This document shows positions 43,399 to 52,746 of a stretch of DNA of 64,000 bases, in pieces. The DNA is taken from assembly GCA_903884655.1 (NCBI GenBank), contig CAISFO010000079.1:81811-145810 (forward strand), given 5' to 3'. The notes below the pieces were generated by a model. The model ran no database searches. It saw only the letters and a list, made by a program, of their open reading frames with translations, and was not told the origin of the DNA. The stretch is from an uncultured Holophagaceae bacterium (lineage in GTDB: Bacteria > Acidobacteriota > Holophagae > Holophagales > Holophagaceae). The position numbers and the translations under genes are program-made. Each line of letters starts with the position of its first letter. Position 1 is the first letter of the stretch.

Positions 43399-44057
43399 CA
43401 AACCCCATCCGCGATGAGCACGGCGGGCCTGAAGGCAAGCAGCTCGGCCTCGGCGGGGGCCTTCATGCCCCAGAGGGCCAGACGCTGGGCATAGGGTGCC
43501 CAGAGCTCGGGCCTGGCTTTCACGGCCTTCAGGGGCGGGTGCAGCCAGAGGGTCTCGGGGAGGTCCGCCAGCTCCTCGGCAGTGAGGTCCAGGGCCTCAT
43601 CGGTCTCCCACAGGAAGCCGCAGCGGGCGGTTTCGCAGGCGGCCCAGAGCTGCAGGACCTCGCTGTGCTCGAAGCTGCTGAACAGCGCCCGGTCGAGGGC
43701 TTCGGCGGCCTCCACCGTTGCCAGGGCCTGCTGCCAGCCAGGCTCACCCTTCAGCTCCACGTTGATGAGCTTGGCGGGCAGTTCCAGAACGTCCGCGAGG
43801 CGGGGGAGGCGCTCGCCGTTCTTCAAGGGGGGCAGCTCCGCGGCCTTCATCTGGCGCAGGATGCCGGAGCCGTTGGCGGTGCGGGCGAGGTCCTCGTCAT
43901 GTAGGACCATGCAGACCCCGTCGCGGGTGGGTTGCACGTCCAGCTCGAAGCCATCCATGCCGGCGGCGAGGGCCGCCCGGAAAGCCTCCATGGAGTTCTC
44001 CGGATGGCTGAGGGACAGGCCGCGGTGGCCGAGGACTAAGGGGCGGAGGATGGGCAT
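43398..44057 (-). CDS. Glycerophosphodiester phosphodiesterase
   Basis: 219 aa. GHRGLSLSHPENSMEAFRAA with the catalytic His-Arg, GFELDVQPTRDGVCMVLHDE with the metal ligands, and NVELKG. It hydrolyses glycerophosphodiesters to glycerol-3-phosphate and an alcohol. No signal peptide, so cytoplasmic. First gene of the minus-strand unit GDPD, M28 peptidase, M19 peptidase. Confidence 0.92.
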   Translation of the reverse strand: MPILRPLVLGHRGLSLSHPENSMEAFRAALAAGMDGFELDVQPTRDGVCMVLHDEDLARTANGSGILRQMKAAELPPLKNGERLPRLADVLELPAKLINVELKGEPGWQQALATVEAAEALDRALFSSFEHSEVLQLWAACETARCGFLWETDEALDLTAEELADLPETLWLHPPLKAVKARPELWAPYAQRLALWGMKAPAEAELLAFRPAVLIADGV

Positions 44058-44193
44058 GGCGGCTCCCGGTGCAGGGTTGATTCTGCCTGGAATCCACTCG
44101 GCCGAGGGGCATTAGCCCAGGATTTGGGTTCGTCGCGGATGGCGCCGATAAAATGAGTCCGCACCTGCGGCATCGAATCAGGGGGAATCAACG

Positions 44194-45387
44194 ATGCGGA
44201 TCCTTCTCGTGGATGGGGACGAACCCTTCCTGCAGCAGGTCCGACGGGCTTTCTGGAAGCGCCATCGGACCTGGGAAGTGGTCCTGGCCCTGACGGGACA
44301 GGAGGCCCTCGCCGTGCTGGGCCGGGATCCTGTGGATATCGTGATCATTGAAGCGCAGCTGCCGGACATGGAAGGCGCTGAGCTGATCCACCGTGTGCGC
44401 GAGCTCCAGCCTGGGGCCGTTCGGATCGTTCTGGCCCGCCAGGCGATGGCGGAGTGGGCGGAGCAGGTGGAGGGGGATCTGCATCGGCTGTTCCTCAAGC
44501 CGCTGGAACCCGATTTCCTGATCGGGGTGGTGGAGAGCCTCGACATCGAAGACGACGAAACGAACGTGCGCGCGGTGCGGGCCTTCGTGGGCGGAATGGG
44601 GCGGATCCCGAGCCTGCCAAGCCTCTACTCGGAGCTGGTGAGCCTGCTCCAGCGCGAGGAAACGGGCATGAGCGAGGTGGCCAACCTCATCCGGCGGGAT
44701 CTGGGGGTGGCGAGCCAGGTCCTGAAACTGGCCAATTCAGCCTACAGCGCCTCCAGCCGGCCCGTGACCGAGATCGGCCAGGCAGTGTCCATGCTGGGGG
44801 TGGATTCCCTCCGGTCGCTGGTGCTTTTCCGGGGCCTCATCTCCAGCTTCAAGGATCCCCGGCCCCAGGGGCTCGACCTGGAGAAGCTGTGGTTCCATTC
44901 CTTCGAAGTGGCCACCGGCGTCCGCAAGATCGTGGTCCTGGAGGGCGAATCCCGGCTCGCGGACCTCGCCTTCTCGGTGGGGCTGCTGCATGACGTGGGA
45001 CTGGTGGTGCTGGCCACGGATCCCGCGGGACGCTACAAGGGCCTCCTCGAACAGGCGCAGGCCAGCCGCATCCCCTTGGCGGTGCTCGAGCACGACACCT
45101 ACGGCGTGGATCACGCCCAGATCGGCGCCCATCTCCTGAACCTCTGGGGACTGCCGCCCCTCTTCTGCCGGCCAGTGCGGGAGCACCACGCACCGCCCCT
45201 CACGTGTCCGGACTTCCCGCTGTCGGCGGCCCTGCATCTCGCTGATGCGCGCCATGGCGGCGGCAAGACCGCGGGGATCTTCGCGGATGGGCGCTGGGGC
45301 CTGCATCCCCACGTGCTGGGCGATCCTGAGCGCTTCACCCGCTGGAAGGCGTGTCTGGCCGCAGATGGGGTGCAATCCGGATCTTGA
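44194..45387 (+). CDS. HDOD-domain protein with degenerate receiver domain
   Basis: 397 aa. Residues 1-125 have a receiver fold (MRILLVDGDEPFLQQVRRAF; LFLKPLEPDFL with the Lys), but the phosphoacceptor position reads VDIVIIEAQLPDME, Glu53 in place of Asp. A Glu there often mimics phosphorylation. Residues about 140-340 form an HDOD domain (IPSLPSLYSELVSLLQREET; QVLKLANSAYSASSRPVTEI; GLLHDVGLVVLATD). HDOD proteins act in two-component signalling and often link to cyclic-di-GMP circuits. GGGGGA precedes the ATG. Confidence 0.88.
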   Translation: MRILLVDGDEPFLQQVRRAFWKRHRTWEVVLALTGQEALAVLGRDPVDIVIIEAQLPDMEGAELIHRVRELQPGAVRIVLARQAMAEWAEQVEGDLHRLFLKPLEPDFLIGVVESLDIEDDETNVRAVRAFVGGMGRIPSLPSLYSELVSLLQREETGMSEVANLIRRDLGVASQVLKLANSAYSASSRPVTEIGQAVSMLGVDSLRSLVLFRGLISSFKDPRPQGLDLEKLWFHSFEVATGVRKIVVLEGESRLADLAFSVGLLHDVGLVVLATDPAGRYKGLLEQAQASRIPLAVLEHDTYGVDHAQIGAHLLNLWGLPPLFCRPVREHHAPPLTCPDFPLSAALHLADARHGGGKTAGIFADGRWGLHPHVLGDPERFTRWKACLAADGVQSGS

Positions 45388-45388
45388 G

Positions 45389-46726
45389 TCAGATCACCTT
45401 CCCGGGGTTGAAGATGTTCTGCGGATCCAGGGCCCGCTTGATGGCGCGCAGGGCCTGGATATGGGCAGGGTCGCCCAGGGCCAAGAAGGCGTCGCGCTTG
45501 GCGAGGCCGATGCCGTGTTCGCCGCTGAGGGTGCCGCCAAGCTCCAGGGCCAGCTTGAAGAGCCCCAGGAGCTGGACCTCCAGCTGGGCCGGATCGGTTT
45601 CGCCTGCGGCCAGGAGGTTCACATGCAGGTTGCCGTCGCCCAGGTGGCCGTAGGTCACGGCGGGAATGCGCCGACTCTCGACTCCCGCGAAGAACTCCCG
45701 CAGCCGGCTGCGCGGCACCACGATGTCTTCGCTGACTTTCCTGGGGTGGTGCTCCTTCAGGAAGACGCTGGTCATGCGGCGCACCGCCCAGATGCCCTGG
45801 CGCTGCCGCTCATCGGAGGCGACCTGCAGGCCCTCGGCCACGGGGCCCAGGAGGTCCAGAAGACCCTCGAGGAACACCTCTGAGGTGCATCCACGCTCGT
45901 CGAATTCCAGGATGGCGAGGGCCTCGCCAGGCAGGCGCCGGGCTTCCTCCGGGCCGTGGGCGCGCAGCTCCGCCAGCACCGCCGGATCGAAGAACTCGAA
46001 GGCACTGGGCAGGTAGCCCTCCGCGCACAGGCGGCCCGGCAGGTCCAGGAGGTCCTCCCAGTGCTTCACGGGCAGGAGCAGGGTGGTGTATTCGCGGGGT
46101 GCCGGCGTGAGCCTCAGCGTGGCGCCCAGGATGAGGCCGAAGATGCCTTCGCTGCCGATGAACAGCTGGCCCATGGCCGGTCCGGCATTGGCCTTCACAC
46201 TGCTGATGCCAAAGGTGTGGATGTCGCCATCCTCCAGCAGCGCGTCCACCGACAACACCCAGTGGCGGGTCATGCCGTACTTGCAGGCGTTGGGGCCTCC
46301 CGCGTTGGTGGCCAAGGTTCCACCCAGAGCGCAGCTCTCCCAGGAGTTCGGGTCGGGCGGGTAGAAGAACCCCTGGGCCGCCGCCAGGGCCTTCACCTCC
46401 CGCAGCGGGGCGCTGGCCGGGGCCCAGAGGCTGAGGTCCTGGGGGGACACGCGGGGCTCACCAGGCCAGACCGACAGGTCCACCACAACGGTCCGTTCCG
46501 TAGGCAGGCAGCCGCCGGCCTTGCCCGTTCCCGCGCCCCGGGGCACCAGCCCGAACCCTTCGAGCTTGGCGCGCCGCACCAGCTCGCGAAGGGCCGCAGG
46601 GCCGCGGGGCTTCACCACCGCCAGGGGCAGAACCCCGCGCAGATGGGACTCGTCCCGGAGGTAGGGTTCCAGATCGCTGGGGTCCCAGAGAATCGTGGTC
46701 TCGGGCAGGCCCTTGAGTATGTCCAT
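45389..46726 (-). CDS. FAD-binding oxidoreductase, GlcD/D-lactate dehydrogenase family
   Basis: 445 aa. N-terminal PCMH-type FAD domain (VVKPRGPAALRELVRRAKLE; LVPRGAGTGKAGGCLPTERT; LGGTLATNAGGPNACKYG) and C-terminal FAD-oxidase domain (VTYGHLGDGNLHVNLLA; GGTLSGEHGIGLAKRDAF). It oxidises a 2-hydroxyacid such as D-lactate or glycolate; the substrate cannot be set from sequence. It stands alone, without the GlcE/GlcF partners. Confidence 0.92.
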   Translation of the reverse strand: MDILKGLPETTILWDPSDLEPYLRDESHLRGVLPLAVVKPRGPAALRELVRRAKLEGFGLVPRGAGTGKAGGCLPTERTVVVDLSVWPGEPRVSPQDLSLWAPASAPLREVKALAAAQGFFYPPDPNSWESCALGGTLATNAGGPNACKYGMTRHWVLSVDALLEDGDIHTFGISSVKANAGPAMGQLFIGSEGIFGLILGATLRLTPAPREYTTLLLPVKHWEDLLDLPGRLCAEGYLPSAFEFFDPAVLAELRAHGPEEARRLPGEALAILEFDERGCTSEVFLEGLLDLLGPVAEGLQVASDERQRQGIWAVRRMTSVFLKEHHPRKVSEDIVVPRSRLREFFAGVESRRIPAVTYGHLGDGNLHVNLLAAGETDPAQLEVQLLGLFKLALELGGTLSGEHGIGLAKRDAFLALGDPAHIQALRAIKRALDPQNIFNPGKVI

Positions 46727-46772
46727 GTCTCCAGTGTGACGGATTCATTCGGGCCCAGGTAAGCTTGCCCCC

Positions 46773-49301
46773 ATGCCTTCGTTCCAAGAGCTGTCCCCCC
46801 GGGCCCGCCGGGCGCGGTCTTTTCAGATCCTGGGCCAGGTGGCTCCCTGGCTGGTGCTGCTCCTGGGCCTCGGGGGGACGGCCTGGGCCTGGCGGGCTCT
46901 CACGCTGCAGGAGCGCGGCTACCAGTCGGGGCGCATGGAGGGTGTCGTGGCCCAGACTCGGGAGGCGGTGAACTACCGCATCCGGGAACAGACCAAGCTG
47001 CTGCTCGGCGCCCAGGGACTGGTGGTGGGGCGGCCGCAACTGCTTGCGGAGGACTGGAGGGCCTTTGTGGCGAGCCTGGACCTGCGGCGTCTTTCGCCGG
47101 GGACCCGGCTGCTGGGTTATGTGTCCCGCGAGGCTTTTGAAGGCAGGCCAGGCGCCGTGCCGCTGCTGGAACCGGAGGTGGAAGGGGCGCTCCTCGGGGC
47201 CAAGGGGATCCGGTTGCTGAGCCTCACCGCCTTCCGGCAAACGGCCGACCGGGCCGTGGAATCCGGCGAACTTTCGGTGACCGGGCGCCTGAAGCTGCCG
47301 GGGGATCAGGGAGCCTCCCTCGCCTTCGTCCTCCCGGTATTCCGGGACTTCTCCGTCCCGGGTGACGGCCCGGGGCGCCGGATGAGTTTCCAGGGACTGG
47401 TGGTCTGCGTCGCCGACAGCGACGACATGTTCCGGCCCATGTTCGGGGCCAGCCCCATCGCCGACCTGGATGTGGAGATCTACGACGACCCCTCCTGCCG
47501 CGAAGAGGGGCTGATCTACGACCGGGACCTCTGCCAGACGGGGAATGGCCTGGCCATGGCCCTGCGCCCGGGTGCCAAGAAGATCCCCTTCATGGTCTGC
47601 GGGAATCCCTGGATGCTCGTGGTGGGATTCATGCCTCTGGAAGCCGTTGCGCTGGAAGGACGGCCGCGCATCGTGGCCATCGGCGGCGTGGTCCTGAGCC
47701 TCCTGGCCTTCAGCCTGACCCTGCTCGTGGCCTACAGCCGCTCCAGGCTGGAGGCCCTGGCCTACAAGCTGCGGGAAAGCGAAGCCCGGTTCCGCTCCGT
47801 GGCGGAAACGGCGTCCTGCGCCATCTTCATCTATTCCGACCGCATCGAGTACATGAACGAGGCGGGCTCCAGGATCACCGGCTATGCCCAGGCGGAAATC
47901 ATTGGCGAGCCACTGCTGAAGCTGGTGCATCCCTTCGACCAGGAACTGGTGCGAACCCGGGCCCAGGAGCGGCTGCGGGGGGACACCGTGCCGACGCGGT
48001 ACGAGTTTCGGCTGCAGACGAAGCAGGGGGAGACCCGCTGGATCGATTTCGCCGCGGGGGTGGTGACCCTGGGGGGCCGGGCGCTCGGCCTGGGCACCGC
48101 CTTCGATGTCACCGAGCGGGTGAAGGCCAATGAAGCCCGGCTGAAGGTCGAGCGCAAGCTGCTGGAGGCACAGAAACTCGAAAGCCTGGGCCTGCTGGCT
48201 GGCGGCGTGGCCCACGATTTCAACAACCTGCTGACGGTCATCCAGGGCAACGCGGGCATGGTCTGGGAGGCCATGGATGACCCGGAAGTGGCCCAGGGCT
48301 GCCTCCGCAACATCGAGGACACATGCCGCCGCGCCTCCGACCTGGTGCGGCAGATGCTCGCCTACTCAGGCCGGGGCCGAGTCCAGGTGCAGGTGATGGA
48401 CCTGAACCGCCTGGTCATGGAGATTGCCCAGCTGCTCAGCGTCTCCATTCCGAAGACGGTGACACTCTGCTTCGAACTGGCGAAGGAGCTGCCCCTGGTG
48501 TCCGCCGACGCGTCCCAGCTGCAGCAGGTGGTGATGAACCTGGTCACCAATGCCGCAGAGGCCATCGGCGTCGGGGAAGGTTGCGTGACGCTGCGCACGG
48601 GGACCCGCGAACTGGGGGAGACCGATGTCACGGGCCTCCGGGTGGCAGAGGCCTTGAGCCCCGGTTCCTTCGTGTTCCTGGAAGTGGCAGACACGGGCTC
48701 GGGCATGGACCCGGAGACCCAGGCCCGCATCTTCGATCCCTTCTTCACGACGAAATTCACGGGGCGAGGACTGGGCCTTGCCGCCATGCAGGGCATTGTC
48801 CGCGGGCATGGCGGGGGCGTGGAGATCCAGAGCAGGCCGGGGGCTGGCACCCTGTTCAGGGTCTACCTGCCCGCGCATGGGGGGGCTCTTCAACCGGAGT
48901 CCGTGGCAATCCCGCCGCATGCCTCCATGCACGAACAGGGAGAAGGCCTGGTCCTGGTGGTGGACGACGAACCGGGGATCCGGGAGTTCGCCCGGCATGT
49001 CCTGGAACGATCAGGATATTCCGTGATCACGGCGGAGGATGGCGTGGCGGCCGTCGAGCAGGTTCGTGCCCACTCAAGCGACCTGCGGCTGGTCCTGCTG
49101 GACCTGACCATGCCGAGGAAGGGCGGGGAAGAGGCGCTGGCAGACATGCGGGCCATGGGCTTCCTCGCTCCGGTGATCCGCTGGAGCGGCTACACGTACC
49201 AGGAAAACCCCCAGGAATCCCCCACGGCCTTCCTGCGCAAGCCTTTCAGTGCGGATGACCTGCTGGCGGCCGTGCAGAAAACCCTGGCCGGAGTCCGTTG
49301 A
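46773..49301 (+). CDS. CHASE-PAS hybrid sensor histidine kinase
   Basis: 842 aa. A membrane helix near residues 20-40 and another near 310-330 enclose a periplasmic CHASE-type sensor (VNYRIREQTKLLLGAQGLVV; TRLLGYVSREAFEGRPG). Then a PAS domain (SEARFRSVAETASCAIFIYS), HisKA with LLAGGVAHDFNNLLTVIQGN, the ATPase (NLVTNAAEAIG; DTGSGMDPETQARIFDPF; RGLGLAAMQG) and a receiver (VVDDEPGIREFARHVL; LVLLDLTMPRKGG; FLRKPF). CHASE domains bind extracellular small ligands such as cytokinin-like molecules or peptides. No cognate regulator adjoins it. Confidence 0.92.
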   Translation: MPSFQELSPRARRARSFQILGQVAPWLVLLLGLGGTAWAWRALTLQERGYQSGRMEGVVAQTREAVNYRIREQTKLLLGAQGLVVGRPQLLAEDWRAFVASLDLRRLSPGTRLLGYVSREAFEGRPGAVPLLEPEVEGALLGAKGIRLLSLTAFRQTADRAVESGELSVTGRLKLPGDQGASLAFVLPVFRDFSVPGDGPGRRMSFQGLVVCVADSDDMFRPMFGASPIADLDVEIYDDPSCREEGLIYDRDLCQTGNGLAMALRPGAKKIPFMVCGNPWMLVVGFMPLEAVALEGRPRIVAIGGVVLSLLAFSLTLLVAYSRSRLEALAYKLRESEARFRSVAETASCAIFIYSDRIEYMNEAGSRITGYAQAEIIGEPLLKLVHPFDQELVRTRAQERLRGDTVPTRYEFRLQTKQGETRWIDFAAGVVTLGGRALGLGTAFDVTERVKANEARLKVERKLLEAQKLESLGLLAGGVAHDFNNLLTVIQGNAGMVWEAMDDPEVAQGCLRNIEDTCRRASDLVRQMLAYSGRGRVQVQVMDLNRLVMEIAQLLSVSIPKTVTLCFELAKELPLVSADASQLQQVVMNLVTNAAEAIGVGEGCVTLRTGTRELGETDVTGLRVAEALSPGSFVFLEVADTGSGMDPETQARIFDPFFTTKFTGRGLGLAAMQGIVRGHGGGVEIQSRPGAGTLFRVYLPAHGGALQPESVAIPPHASMHEQGEGLVLVVDDEPGIREFARHVLERSGYSVITAEDGVAAVEQVRAHSSDLRLVLLDLTMPRKGGEEALADMRAMGFLAPVIRWSGYTYQENPQESPTAFLRKPFSADDLLAAVQKTLAGVR

Positions 49302-49356
49302 CTTCAGGACCCGATGAGGAGCGAAGCACGCTCACCTGAGCCGGAGCCGTCGGTCT

Positions 49357-50061
49357 TCAGTTGACCAGCGTCCCCACGGGCTCGCCGTTGACTGCAGCCA
49401 CGAGGTTGCCGGGCTTGTTCATATCGAATACGAGGATGGGCAGCTTGTTGTCCATGCAGAGGGCGATGGCCGGCGCATCCATGACCTTCAGCCCCTTCTC
49501 GAGCACATCCTGGAAGCTGATGTGGTCGAAGCGGGTCGCGGTGGGGTCCTTCTTCGGATCGGCCGAGTAGATGCCATCCACATTGGTCGCCTTCATCACC
49601 ACTTCGGCGTTCACTTCATTGGCCCGCAGGGCAGCCGCGGTATCCGTGCTGAAGTAGGGATTGCCGGTGCCTGCGCCGAAGATGACCACGCGGCCCTTCT
49701 CCAGGTGGCGGGTCGCCCGGCGGCGGATGTAGGTCTCGGTCACCTTGGGCATCTCCAGCCCCGACAGGGTGCGGGTGTGCACGCCCTTGTGCTCCAGGGC
49801 GTCCTGGAGGGCCAGGGCGTTGATCATGGTGGCCAGCATGCCCATGTGGTCAGCCGTGGTCCGGTCCATGCCCTTGGTGGCGCCCGCCACGCCCCGGAAG
49901 ATGTTGCCACCGCCGATGACGAGACCCACTTCCACGCCCATCTCCCGGATGATCTTCACCTGGTCGGCGATCATGGACACCACGGCCGGATCGATCCCGC
50001 CCTTCTGCTCACCCATGAGGGCTTCGCCGGACAGCTTGAGGAGGATGCGCTTGTATTTCAT
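49357..50061 (-). CDS. pyrH: UMP kinase
   Basis: 234 aa. [60 protein letters not shown] and [20 protein letters not shown] identify bacterial UMP kinase. It makes UDP for pyrimidine and envelope sugar pools. It lies downstream of rpsB-tsf in the usual order, beyond a terminator, so partly separate expression is likely. No frr follows. Confidence 0.97.
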   Translation of the reverse strand: MKYKRILLKLSGEALMGEQKGGIDPAVVSMIADQVKIIREMGVEVGLVIGGGNIFRGVAGATKGMDRTTADHMGMLATMINALALQDALEHKGVHTRTLSGLEMPKVTETYIRRRATRHLEKGRVVIFGAGTGNPYFSTDTAAALRANEVNAEVVMKATNVDGIYSADPKKDPTATRFDHISFQDVLEKGLKVMDAPAIALCMDNKLPILVFDMNKPGNLVAAVNGEPVGTLVN

Positions 50062-50095
50062 CGGGAACTCCAGGACCTAAGGTAGAGCCTAGCCC

Positions 50096-50122
50096 AAAAA
50101 AAGGGCGGCACGGATGCCGCCC
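50096..50122 (-). terminator. Rho-independent terminator after tsf
   Basis: On the minus strand GGGCGGCA-TCCG-TGCCGCCC then TTTTTTT. Perfect 8-bp stem and seven T, 21 bp after the tsf stop and before pyrH. Confidence 0.9.
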
Positions 50123-50142
50123 TCGTTCGGTTGAACGGAATC

Positions 50143-50793
50143 CTACTTGGCGGCGGCCACTTCAGCAGCGAAGTTCTCGCTGCGCTTCTCGAGGCCCTCG
50201 CCCATGATGTACTTGGTGAAGCGGCGGATGCTGAGCTTCTCGCCGATCTCCGCAGTCCTCTGGGAGAGGTACTGCTGGATGGTGAGGTCGGGATTCATGA
50301 TGAAGGGCTGCTCGAGGAGGCAGACCTCCTTGAAGATGCTGTTCATCTTGCCTTCGACGATCCGTTCGATGATGTTGGCGGGCTTGCCGGTGGCCAGGGC
50401 CTGCTCGGTGGCGATGCGCTTCTCGGTCTCCAGGAACTCCGGGGTGACCTCTTCCTTGGTGACGAATCGGGGCGCAGGATCGGCGGCGGCAATGTGCATC
50501 GCGATCTCCTTCACCAGGCGCTGGAAGGCCTCGGTGCGGGCCACGAAGTCGGTCTCGGAGTTCACTTCCACCAGCACGCCCACGCGGCCGCCGGGGTGGA
50601 TGTAGGCCTCCACAATGCCTTCGGCGGCGATGCGGTCGGCCTTCTTGGCGGAGGCGGCCAGGCCCTTCTTGCGGAGCCATTCGTTGGCCTGCTCCATGTC
50701 GCCATTGCTCTCTTCCAGGGCCTTCTTGCAGTCCATCATGCCGAGGCCGGTCTTCTCGCGCAGTGCCTTCACGTCTAGGGCGGTGAATGCCAT
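50143..50793 (-). CDS. tsf: Translation elongation factor Ts
   Basis: 216 aa. [38 protein letters not shown] and [20 protein letters not shown] are diagnostic. Shorter than E. coli EF-Ts (283 aa) and near the short Thermus form. It exchanges GDP on EF-Tu. Follows rpsB by 85 bp, which contain a bulged hairpin (50822-50868). Confidence 0.97.
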   Translation of the reverse strand: MAFTALDVKALREKTGLGMMDCKKALEESNGDMEQANEWLRKKGLAASAKKADRIAAEGIVEAYIHPGGRVGVLVEVNSETDFVARTEAFQRLVKEIAMHIAAADPAPRFVTKEEVTPEFLETEKRIATEQALATGKPANIIERIVEGKMNSIFKEVCLLEQPFIMNPDLTIQQYLSQRTAEIGEKLSIRRFTKYIMGEGLEKRSENFAAEVAAAK

Positions 50794-50821
50794 GGGTCGT
50801 CTCCTGATCGTTGGGGATTCA

Positions 50822-50868
50822 AACCATCAGCCATCAGCGGGAGCACCACCGATGGCTGACGAATGGTT
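50822..50868 (-). promoter_or_regulatory. Bulged hairpin in the rpsB-tsf gap
   Basis: TCAGCCATC (50827-50835) pairs with GATGGCTGA (50851-50859), and AACCA (50822-50826) with TGGTT (50864-50868) across a 4-nt bulge. The stem lies between the two genes, with its 3' side followed by the tsf leader. It may be an RNA processing or attenuation signal. Confidence 0.4.
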
Positions 50869-50878
50869 GGGTAAGGGT

Positions 50879-51631
50879 CTAGCCCTCGACTTCCATTTTT
50901 TCGGCCATCATTTTCTTCATCTCGTCACTGTCGTTCTTGTCCTTGAAGGAGTGGCGACCTTCGAGAATTGAGTCGGCGACGCGCTCGGAGAAGAGCAGGA
51001 TGGAGCGGATGGCGTCGTCATTGGCGGGGATCACGTAGTCCACCATGTCGGGATCGCAGTTGGTGTCCACGATGCCCACGACCTTGATGCCGATCTTCTT
51101 GGCCTCGGTGACCGCGATGTCCTCGCGGTGCGGATCGATGACGAAGATGATGTCAGGCAGCGAGCGCATGTCGCGGATGCCGTGGAAGGAGGCCTCCAGC
51201 TTCAGACGGGTGCGGTTCAGGGTGAGCAGCTCCTTCTTGGAGAGCAGGGCCGTGCGGGCCGGATCAGCCAGGGTGGCCTCGATCTCGCGGAACTTCTCCA
51301 GGCTCTTCTTGATGGTGGTGAAGTTGGTGAGCATGCCGCCCAGCCAGCGATTGTTCACGTAGAAGGCGCCACAGCGGGCGGCCTGCTCGGCGATGAGCTC
51401 CTGGGCCTGGGGCTTGGTGGCCACGAAGAGGAAGTTCTTCCCTTCGCTGGCGGACTTGGTGAGGAAGTTGGCGGCGGTGTTCCAGAGACGCAGGGTCTTC
51501 TGGAGGTCGATGATGTAGATGCTGTTGCGCGCCCCGAAGATGTACTTCTTCATCTTGGGGTTCCAGCGCTTGGTCTGGTGGCCGAAATGGGCACCGGCCT
51601 CGAGGAGTTCCTTCATCTGGATGGCAGCCAT
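50879..51631 (-). CDS. rpsB: 30S ribosomal protein S2
   Basis: 250 aa. [60 protein letters not shown] and [20 protein letters not shown] identify S2. Start ATG 51631 ([10 protein letters not shown]). It leads the rpsB-tsf unit. The leader upstream has a candidate regulatory hairpin at 51721-51751. Confidence 0.97.
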   Translation of the reverse strand: MAAIQMKELLEAGAHFGHQTKRWNPKMKKYIFGARNSIYIIDLQKTLRLWNTAANFLTKSASEGKNFLFVATKPQAQELIAEQAARCGAFYVNNRWLGGMLTNFTTIKKSLEKFREIEATLADPARTALLSKKELLTLNRTRLKLEASFHGIRDMRSLPDIIFVIDPHREDIAVTEAKKIGIKVVGIVDTNCDPDMVDYVIPANDDAIRSILLFSERVADSILEGRHSFKDKNDSDEMKKMMAEKMEVEG

Positions 51632-51720
51632 GCTGGCCTCCCTGGTCAAGCGGCGCATACGGGTGAAGGGGCGCCGCGGGTGGGATGAAAGGCGTTGGGT
51701 TGAATCCCTTCGCCCGATTC

Positions 51721-51751
51721 GTCCGCCCAATAGAGGGCATTGGGTGCGGAC
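51721..51751 (-). ncRNA. Candidate rpsB leader hairpin
   Basis: GTCCGC-CCAAT-(7-nt loop)-ATTGG-GT-GCGGAC gives a long, slightly bulged stem about 90 nt upstream of the S2 start codon and downstream of the rpsI terminator. Ribosomal protein S2 leaders in other phyla are autoregulated by such stems; here this is only a positional and structural suggestion. Confidence 0.35.
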
Positions 51752-51762
51752 CGGAAAAGCAG

Positions 51763-51786
51763 AAGGGGGACCCGAGGATCCCCCTT
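51763..51786 (-). terminator. Terminator after rpsI
   Basis: On the minus strand AAGGGGGA-(8 nt)-TCCCCCTT followed by CTGCTTTTC. The 8-bp stem is 12 bp after the rpsI stop; the T-run is short. Confidence 0.6.
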
Positions 51787-51797
51787 CCAGAGACAGA

Positions 51798-52190
51798 CTA
51801 GCGCTTGCTGAACTGGAAGCGGCGACGGGCTGCCCGGCGACCGGGCTTCTTGCGCTCCTTCATGCGGGGATCGCGGGTCAGGAGACCGGCGCCGCGCAGC
51901 ATGGACTTGAGCTGGTCGTTGTAGCTCAGCAGGGCGCGGGAGATGCCCATGCGGATGGCCGAGGCCTGGCCAGCGGGGCCACCGCCGGTGACGCTGATGA
52001 TCATGTCGAACTTGCCGTCGAGGTCGGCCAGCACCAGGGGCTGGTGGACCATCATGCGAAGCACGGCGTTCGGGAAGTAGTTCTCGAGGCTGCGGCCGTT
52101 GACGGTGATCTTGCCGGTGCCGGGGCGGAGGAAGGCGCGGGCGGCAGCGCTCTTGCGACGACCGGTACCGTAGTTGTGGGAAATGGCCAT
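51798..52190 (-). CDS. rpsI: 30S ribosomal protein S9
   Basis: 130 aa. [20 protein letters not shown] and the C-terminal [20 protein letters not shown] with the conserved SKR end identify S9. Follows rplM by 13 bp, the universal L13-S9 order. Confidence 0.97.
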   Translation of the reverse strand: MAISHNYGTGRRKSAAARAFLRPGTGKITVNGRSLENYFPNAVLRMMVHQPLVLADLDGKFDMIISVTGGGPAGQASAIRMGISRALLSYNDQLKSMLRGAGLLTRDPRMKERKKPGRRAARRRFQFSKR

Positions 52191-52203
52191 GGAGTCCTCG
52201 CCT

Positions 52204-52638
52204 CTACTTCTGGATGGTCATGATCTGGGGCTGCTGGGCGGACTGATCGTGCTCGGGGCCAGCATAGACCTTGAGCTTGCGATACATCGCCCGGCCCAGG
52301 GGGCCCTTGGGCAGCATGCCCTTGACGGCGCTTTCGATGATGCGTTCGGGGAAGGTGGTCGCCAGGACCTCGGCGCGAACTTCCTTCATGGAGCCGGGCT
52401 GGGTCGTGGTCCGGCGGTACATCTTCTGCACGCCCTTCTTGCCCGTCAGGACCGCCTTCTCGGCATTGATGACGATGACGTGGTCGCCGGTGTCGAGGAA
52501 GGGTGTCCAGGTGGGCTTGTTCTTGCCCGACAGGACATCCGCCACGGCGGTGCTCAGGCGGCCCACGGGAATGCCGGCGGCATCCACCAGGAACCACTGG
52601 CGCTTGAGTTCATTGGCTTTGGGGAAGTACGTGCTCAT
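52204..52638 (-). CDS. rplM: 50S ribosomal protein L13
   Basis: 144 aa. [40 protein letters not shown] and [20 protein letters not shown] identify L13. Start ATG 52638 ([10 protein letters not shown]). It is preceded by a strong promoter and a short leader that contains a CCACC...GGTGG stem. Confidence 0.97.
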   Translation of the reverse strand: MSTYFPKANELKRQWFLVDAAGIPVGRLSTAVADVLSGKNKPTWTPFLDTGDHVIVINAEKAVLTGKKGVQKMYRRTTTQPGSMKEVRAEVLATTFPERIIESAVKGMLPKGPLGRAMYRKLKVYAGPEHDQSAQQPQIMTIQK

Positions 52639-52707
52639 GGCCTGCTCCGAAATCACGCTTGCGCTGCGCAGACACCACCCCAGGGGTGGCGAATCCACAG
52701 AAGGGAA

Positions 52708-52736
52708 AGCTTATCGTTGACTGGCTGGAGGGTCAA
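52708..52736 (-). promoter_or_regulatory. Promoter of rplM-rpsI
   Basis: On the minus strand TTGACC (52736-52731), 17-bp spacer, TAAGCT (52713-52708). Near-consensus sigma-70 spacing, with an expected start near 52700 and a leader of about 60 nt to the L13 ATG. Confidence 0.7.
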
Positions 52737-52746
52737 GCCGGGATTT

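Noticed and set aside
46458..48215. Minus-strand open frame opposite the CHASE-PAS kinase and the FAD oxidase
   Set aside because: Overlaps two well-supported genes and has no domain; antisense shadow.
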